Assembly: GCA_017550165.1 (NCBI GenBank) | Contig: JAFZQH010000003.1 | Location: 1 to 37,257, forward strand | DNA: 37,257 bases | Direction of reading: 5' to 3' | Source of the DNA: Lachnospiraceae bacterium | GTDB taxonomy: Bacteria > Bacillota > Clostridia > Lachnospirales > Lachnospiraceae | Shown here: in pieces, positions 32,913 to 37,257 of the stretch | How the letters are laid out: each line of letters opens with the position of its first letter | How positions within the stretch are numbered: position 1 is the stretch's first letter | Program-made: the position numbers and the translations under genes | Notes under the pieces: model-generated | Seen by the model: only the letters and a program-made list of their open reading frames with translations | The model's database searches: none | Told to the model about the DNA's origin: nothing

Positions 32913-34088
32913 TCAGTGATGGAACAGCCTGATCCCCGTAAAGCACATGGCTATGCCATACTTATTACAGGTTTCTATGACCGCATCATCCCGCACGGAC
33001 CCTCCCGGCTGGGCTATGAACTTCACTCCGCTCTTATGGGCCCGTTCAACATTATCCCCGAAGGGGAAGAATGCATCAGACCCCAATGCAACTCCGGTCA
33101 TGTTGTCAAGCCATTTCCTTTTGGCCTCTCTCGTAAAAATCTCCGGCTGTCTTGTAAAGCACCTCTGCCAGTTACCGTCACCGATAACATCCATGTACTC
33201 GTCCCCCATGTACACATCTATGGCATTATCACGCTCAGCTCTTGAAATGTCATCCTTAAAGGGCAGTTCAAGAACCCGGGGGCTCTGGCGAAGGAACCAG
33301 TTATCCGCCTTGCTGCCCGCCAGCCTGGTACAATGGATCCTGGACTGCTGTCCGGCGCCAATGCCTATGGCCTGTCCGCCTTTGACATAGCATACGGAAT
33401 TGGACTGTGTGTATTTCAAAGTGATCATGGCAATAGCCAGATCATCCTTTGCCTCTTTGGGAATATCCCTGTTCTCTGTAACAACCTTGGAGAAAAGCTC
33501 ATCATTTATAACAAGCTCATTCCTTCCCTGCTCGAATGTAACTCCGAATACATCCTTGCGTTCCACCGGTGCGGGCTTATATGAAGGATCTATCTTGATC
33601 ACGCAGTAGTTGCCCTTTTTCTTCTTCTTCAGGATTTCCAATGCTCCTGCTTCATAACCGGGAGCAATGATCCCGTCTGAGACCTCATGCTCTATAAGCT
33701 TAGCGGTAGCCTCATCGCAGGTATCAGAGAGAGAAATGAAATCTCCGAAGGAGGACATCCGATCCGCCCCTCTTGCCCTTGCATATGCATTGGCCATGGG
33801 GCTGAGTTCCGTATCTTCATCGATCCAGTAGATCTTTCTCTCCACCGCCGACAAGGGACGTCCGATAGCGGCCCCGGCAGGGGATACATGCTTAAATGAT
33901 GTGGCAGCTTCCACCCCTGTGGCGGCTTTAAGCTCCTTTACCAGCTGCCATCCGTTAAAGGCATCCAGAAGGTTAATGAAGCCCGGCCTGCCGTTTAATA
34001 TCTCTATGGGAAGCTCCCCTTCCTGCATAAAGATCCGTGAAGGTTTCTGGTTGGGATTGCACCCGTATTTTAATTCAAGTTCTTTCAT
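32913..34088 (-). CDS. Stand-alone AICAR transformylase (PurH C-terminal domain equivalent)
   Basis: Transfers a formyl group from 10-formyl-tetrahydrofolate to AICAR, the penultimate step of IMP synthesis. The 391 residues cover only the transformylase part of bifunctional PurH. The catalytic Lys-His is in SFKHVSPAGAAIG (about 64-76), and YTQSNSVCYVKGGQAIGIGAGQQSR and SDAFFPFGDN are family signatures. The roughly 200-residue cyclohydrolase domain of PurH is absent. The last step is supplied by the PurO-type gene 41 bases upstream. AGGAGA precedes the ATG. Confidence 0.92.
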   Translation of the reverse strand: MKELELKYGCNPNQKPSRIFMQEGELPIEILNGRPGFINLLDAFNGWQLVKELKAATGVEAATSFKHVSPAGAAIGRPLSAVERKIYWIDEDTELSPMANAYARARGADRMSSFGDFISLSDTCDEATAKLIEHEVSDGIIAPGYEAGALEILKKKKKGNYCVIKIDPSYKPAPVERKDVFGVTFEQGRNELVINDELFSKVVTENRDIPKEAKDDLAIAMITLKYTQSNSVCYVKGGQAIGIGAGQQSRIHCTRLAGSKADNWFLRQSPRVLELPFKDDISRAERDNAIDVYMGDEYMDVIGDGNWQRCFTRQPEIFTREAKRKWLDNMTGVALGSDAFFPFGDNVERAHKSGVKFIAQPGGSVRDDAVIETCNKYGIAMCFTGIRLFHH

Positions 34089-34129
34089 TTGACGCTATTC
34101 TCCTATGATCTGCGAACTATGACCGGCCG

Positions 34130-34843
34130 TTATTTGTTCTTGTTAACTATCCTCGTATCGAATTCGCCTGTAGCGATATTGATATAGCGGACAAATAACG
34201 ACACCTTGTTATCTTCATTCAGGCTGTTCCACAGCTTATCGGTAAAATCATCTATACTGCCGTTGATCTCCACCAGCTTGGGCTCTCCCTCATAACTGGG
34301 AAGGGGGTTGCCATCGCATTTGTAGGTGTGGATGAACCTTCCCTCGCCGCTGGAGGGGTTGGTATAGGCAAATGTATATCTCTCGCAGGAATCCGGGTTG
34401 CCGTTATTGCTCTTTAGGATAGAGATGGCATAATTGAACTCTCCGCCTTCCACATGGAGCACCGCCGAGATGCGGGGAGTATAGTTGGGTGCATCAGGTT
34501 CAAACTCTCTGGTGCGCAGCGCCTGTTCAAAAGTAAACTGCCTATCCATCATCTCATAGATGGTATCAGTCTGGTCACCGTTGGTAACAATGGTCTTGTT
34601 GCCCAGCACCCTCACGGGGGCATAAATGATAAGGCTGGGATCCTCACACTTGGACTCATCAAAAGCACGGGTGCGTATCCCGTCTCCGTCCTTGACAAAG
34701 ATACGGTTACGGCTGTTATTACTCCGACCCATGATAAAATAGGCAACAACTGCTGACTTGCCGTCCTTTGACTTACCTACCGCAATACCTCTTCCCGGAT
34801 ATGCGTTACCTGCAACGTCATCGAAAATGCTGATCTTGTTCAT
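34130..34843 (-). CDS. purO: IMP cyclohydrolase, PurO type
   Basis: A 237-residue protein resembling the archaeal-type IMP cyclohydrolase PurO (NTN-hydrolase-like fold), which closes FAICAR to IMP. Seen are NAYPGRGIAVGKSKDGKSAV near the start, YFIMGRSNNSRNRIF, then DPSLIIYAPVRV and the late RYINIATGEFDTRIVNK. It is unrelated in sequence to the PurH cyclohydrolase domain. Its adjacency to the transformylase strongly supports the function. Family assignment is from memory of the sequence pattern. Confidence 0.85.
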   Translation of the reverse strand: MNKISIFDDVAGNAYPGRGIAVGKSKDGKSAVVAYFIMGRSNNSRNRIFVKDGDGIRTRAFDESKCEDPSLIIYAPVRVLGNKTIVTNGDQTDTIYEMMDRQFTFEQALRTREFEPDAPNYTPRISAVLHVEGGEFNYAISILKSNNGNPDSCERYTFAYTNPSSGEGRFIHTYKCDGNPLPSYEGEPKLVEINGSIDDFTDKLWNSLNEDNKVSLFVRYINIATGEFDTRIVNKNK

Positions 34844-34873
34844 CGTACTCCTCCTGCAAAATTAAATTTATAA

Positions 34874-36253
34874 TTAACTTAGTCTTTCCAGCCTGGCAAT
34901 GTCCCTGTATTCAACTATCATCAGCACTATGGCACTAATGAATGCCATGATATCTGCCACGGGACCGGAGAAAATGATACCGTCTATCCCGAAGAACCTC
35001 GGAAGGATCAGTATCAGGGGCAGAAGGAAAATGATCTGCCTCGTAAGGGATAAGAAGACACCCTTGTATGGCTTGCCGATGGACGTGAAAAAGGTGGATG
35101 AAATGGGCTGCAAAAAGTTGACACACATTCCGAAAAGATAAATCTTAAAAAACCTCTCACCGAACTCAAAATACGCATCGGAACCCTGACCGAACATGGC
35201 AATGATAGGCCGCGGCGCAAACTGGAATATCAGGAAGGCGATGATGGATATAATGGCTGCAGATGTGCAGGCCACGGAAAAAGCCTTCTTAACCCGCTGA
35301 TAATTCTTTGCACCGTAATTAAACCCGAATATGGGCTGCGATCCCTGAGCTATTCCTATTACTATAGAGAAAAACAACTGATTGACCTTTATGATAATGC
35401 CTGCACAGGCAAGAGGAATCTCGGCTCCGTAAGGAGAAAGCGCCCCATAGGTCTTCAGTGAATTATTCAATGCGATCTGGGTGATCATCATGGCAAGCTG
35501 ATTGACCATGGAGGCCACACCCAGTGAAGCTATTTTAACGATATAATGCCATTTGAAAATGAAGTGCATCCTTTTTAAAGGAACCGTCTTAAACCTTGTA
35601 AGATAAACAATGCCGATAGCAGCCGAAAGAACCTGTCCTATGACCGTGGCCAGAGCTGCACCTGCCATTCCCATACGGAAAACGATAACAAACAATGCAT
35701 CAAGGCCTACATTCAAGATGGCTCCCGAAAGGTTGCAGAGCATGGCAATACGAGGGCTGCCGTCAGCTCTGATGATATGTCCCCCGGCCGCCGTAAGAAT
35801 GGCAAAGGGGAATCCGACAGATACAACCCTAACATAGCTTTCGGCATAGGGCAGAACATCTTCGGTGGAACCGAAGGCCATAAGCAGGGGATCCAAAAAG
35901 ACCTGACTTATAACACACAGAAGAACACCTGCAAAGACAGCGCATGACACTCCGTTACCGATGTAATATGCTGCGTCGGCAGTCTCTCTGCGGCCCATTG
36001 CAAGATTGAAATTGGAAGCACCGCCTATGCCACACAAAAGGGCAATGGCGATACACGATATATTAAGGGGAAAACATATATTGGTAGCTGCATTACCCAG
36101 CGTTCCCACAAACTGACCGATAAAGATCTGGTCAACAATGTTGTAAACAGCAATGACAAGCATGGCTATGATGCTGGGAACGGCGAATTTCGCCACCAGA
36201 CCGCCTACGGGCGCTGACCCGAGGGGATTTCCTGAAACGACTTCTTTTGCCAT
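34874..36253 (-). CDS. MATE family multidrug/cation antiporter
   Basis: A 459-residue MATE-type efflux transporter with about twelve hydrophobic segments in two halves. Family features are FAVPSIIAMLVIAVYNIVDQIFIGQFVG near the start (first two segments), RADGSPRIAMLCNLSGAILNVGLDALFV in the first half and GIAQGSQPIFGFNYGAKNYQRVKKAF in the second. It exports drugs or metabolites in exchange for Na+ or H+; the substrate is unknown. It precedes purO by 30 bases and may be transcribed with it, although a functional link to purine synthesis is not evident. Confidence 0.92.
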   Translation of the reverse strand: MAKEVVSGNPLGSAPVGGLVAKFAVPSIIAMLVIAVYNIVDQIFIGQFVGTLGNAATNICFPLNISCIAIALLCGIGGASNFNLAMGRRETADAAYYIGNGVSCAVFAGVLLCVISQVFLDPLLMAFGSTEDVLPYAESYVRVVSVGFPFAILTAAGGHIIRADGSPRIAMLCNLSGAILNVGLDALFVIVFRMGMAGAALATVIGQVLSAAIGIVYLTRFKTVPLKRMHFIFKWHYIVKIASLGVASMVNQLAMMITQIALNNSLKTYGALSPYGAEIPLACAGIIIKVNQLFFSIVIGIAQGSQPIFGFNYGAKNYQRVKKAFSVACTSAAIISIIAFLIFQFAPRPIIAMFGQGSDAYFEFGERFFKIYLFGMCVNFLQPISSTFFTSIGKPYKGVFLSLTRQIIFLLPLILILPRFFGIDGIIFSGPVADIMAFISAIVLMIVEYRDIARLERLS

Positions 36254-36313
36254 AATGCTCCTCTTCTAAATCCTTTAACTCCGACAAATTTAATATTAAA
36301 GATAAAAGGCAAT

Positions 36314-36565
36314 TCAGTCAATGCTTTTCTGATATACAGCCTTGGCGGATACGCCTTCGAGCCTTCCTATCTTGCCGGTAAGCGCATTGATCTTATCCAT
36401 GGGGGCATCAATAGCAACACTGATGATCTTTATATCCCGCTTGCAATAAGGGATTCCCATTCTTCCGATAATATATTCTGAATATTTCGTCAATTGTTCC
36501 TGAATTTTCGGAACTGCGTCATCATTTTCTACAATTATACCGATAATCGCCACCCTGGTCTCCAC
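36314..36565 (-). CDS. TM1266-type ACT-domain regulator (iron-only hydrogenase system family)
   Basis: An 83-residue protein matching the TM1266 family: TRVAIIGIIVENDDAVPKIQ, then YIIGRMGIPYCKRDIKIISV and a final GRLEGVSAKAVYQKS. It is a single ACT-like beta-alpha-beta domain, probably binding a small ligand as an oligomer. The family is often encoded with [FeFe]-hydrogenase maturation genes, none of which is visible here. The frame opens at an ATG at 36595, but GCAGGAGG lies inside that stretch and sits 7 bases before a GTG at 36565, which fits the family start. I therefore call the GTG. Confidence 0.8.
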   Translation of the reverse strand: METRVAIIGIIVENDDAVPKIQEQLTKYSEYIIGRMGIPYCKRDIKIISVAIDAPMDKINALTGKIGRLEGVSAKAVYQKSID

Positions 36566-36622
36566 GGCAAAATCCTCCTGCAATAAATAATTCATTTTTC
36601 AGATAGGCTTAAAATTAATTCT

Positions 36623-37126
36623 TCATTTAATATCGTTTTGCTCCTTCAAAAAACGAACGAAGCCCTGAAGCCCGTAAATAATGTCTTCATACGTAGTTAC
36701 AAAGTCTCCGGTATACCAGGGATCTGCAATACTGTCTCCCTTTCTGTCGGTATAATCCAGAAGAAGTCTTATCTTACCTTCCGGATCTCCCCCGGTTATC
36801 CTTGTGGTATTTCTTATATTGGCTGAGTCGGCACAGAGGATGTAGTCATAAGAGTCATAATCCTTCCTTGTGACCTGCACCGCTCTCTTTCCCGAGAAGT
36901 CGGTATAAGGGGTATTACCGATGCCTCGGCGTTTCAGTTCCGCCTTGGCAGGGGGATAAACAGGATTCCCCACATCTCCCCATATCTCTTCAGTGCTGGT
37001 GGCCGCAGATGCGATGATAAAATCATCCTTGATGCCCATACGCTCCACCATATCTTTAAAAACGAACTCACACATCGGCGAGCGGCAGATATTGCCGTGA
37101 CACACAAATAGCACTCTAATTACCAT
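36623..37126 (-). CDS. Low-molecular-weight protein-tyrosine phosphatase
   Basis: A 167-residue cytosolic phosphatase. The phosphate loop CHGNICRS holds nucleophile Cys9 and Arg15, and the general acid is Asp135 in DPWYTGDF. The fold and length match the LMW-PTP family, which removes phosphate from tyrosine (or arginine) on proteins. No partner kinase or capsule gene is adjacent. GGAG lies 8 bases before the ATG. Confidence 0.95.
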   Translation of the reverse strand: MVIRVLFVCHGNICRSPMCEFVFKDMVERMGIKDDFIIASAATSTEEIWGDVGNPVYPPAKAELKRRGIGNTPYTDFSGKRAVQVTRKDYDSYDYILCADSANIRNTTRITGGDPEGKIRLLLDYTDRKGDSIADPWYTGDFVTTYEDIIYGLQGFVRFLKEQNDIK

Positions 37127-37142
37127 TTTTTTACTCCGTTTT

Positions 37143-37254
37143 ATCTCGTCTTTCCCTTGATTTATCTCGGTTTTCCCTTATTTTTCAGACATTTCAGCCA
37201 CATCATGTATTTTTCCATTTTTGGCATTTCCTGACCCTATCTCGGCATATCTCG
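37143..37254. repeat. Short repeats ATCTCG at the right edge
   Basis: The hexamer ATCTCG occurs four times (37143, 37164, 37239, 37249). The first two lie in near-identical 19-base direct repeats (TTTATCTCG followed by a C/T stretch) with a 21-base period. The region is upstream of the phosphatase gene. It could be regulatory repeats or the decayed end of a gene continuing outside the window: one minus-strand frame is open from the edge to a stop at 37178. Confidence 0.3.
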
Positions 37255-37257
37255 TCC

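Overview
The window looks like chromosomal core sequence from a Clostridia bacterium, most likely Lachnospiraceae. This is inferred from the gene families and their order: HemZ-type radical SAM protein, LL-diaminopimelate aminotransferase (DapL), an acetyl-type MetA, a class A RNase P RNA, a TGS-uridine kinase fusion and a split PurH/PurO pair. I could not search databases, so taxonomy below class level is inference. I saw no phage, CRISPR array, complete insertion sequence, tRNA or rRNA.

Layout, left to right. (1) 1-3.6 kb, plus strand: a two-gene operon of a bacterial GH3-family acyl-acid amido synthetase and a YtcJ-like amidohydrolase joined by an ATGA overlap, with its own promoter, an inverted repeat at the start site and a terminator. 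(2) 3.5-8.5 kb, minus strand: rnpB (RNase P RNA), rluF, a divergent NAD+ DNA ligase, an acetyl-type metA and a membrane-anchored nuclease. (3) 8.5-16.6 kb, minus strand: a macromolecular-synthesis cluster, panE-like reductase, dGTPase-like HD hydrolase, dnaG, rpoD, trmK, Nif3-like protein and nucleoside kinase, mostly overlapping or a few bases apart. (4) 16.7-25.6 kb, minus strand: cyclophilin, then rel, metallo-hydrolase, hemZ, hisS, aspS and degV, with a strong promoter before rel. (5) 25.6-28.3 kb, accessory-like: dapL, then a 636-base gap holding a structured repeat-like element and, on the minus strand, a complete cobalamin riboswitch with promoter and terminator but no gene behind it, then a LUD-domain gene. 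(6) 28.3-31.3 kb, minus strand: NifB/NifX-like metal protein, deoD, deoB and a DUF2284 gene. (7) 31.3-37.3 kb: recX (plus strand, its promoter interleaved with that of the nifX-like operon), an unlisted 31-residue membrane peptide, a CarD-family regulator, stand-alone AICAR transformylase and PurO-type IMP cyclohydrolase, a MATE transporter, a TM1266-type ACT regulator and a low-molecular-weight tyrosine phosphatase.

How the genes work together: most of the window is housekeeping (replication priming, sigma factor, tRNA charging, tRNA/rRNA modification, stringent response, purine synthesis and salvage). The two places most likely to hold undescribed biology are the cobalamin-riboswitch-controlled RNA with no downstream gene (27155-27501, minus) and the GH3-amidohydrolase operon (224-3543), which may make and break amide conjugates of an unknown small acid.
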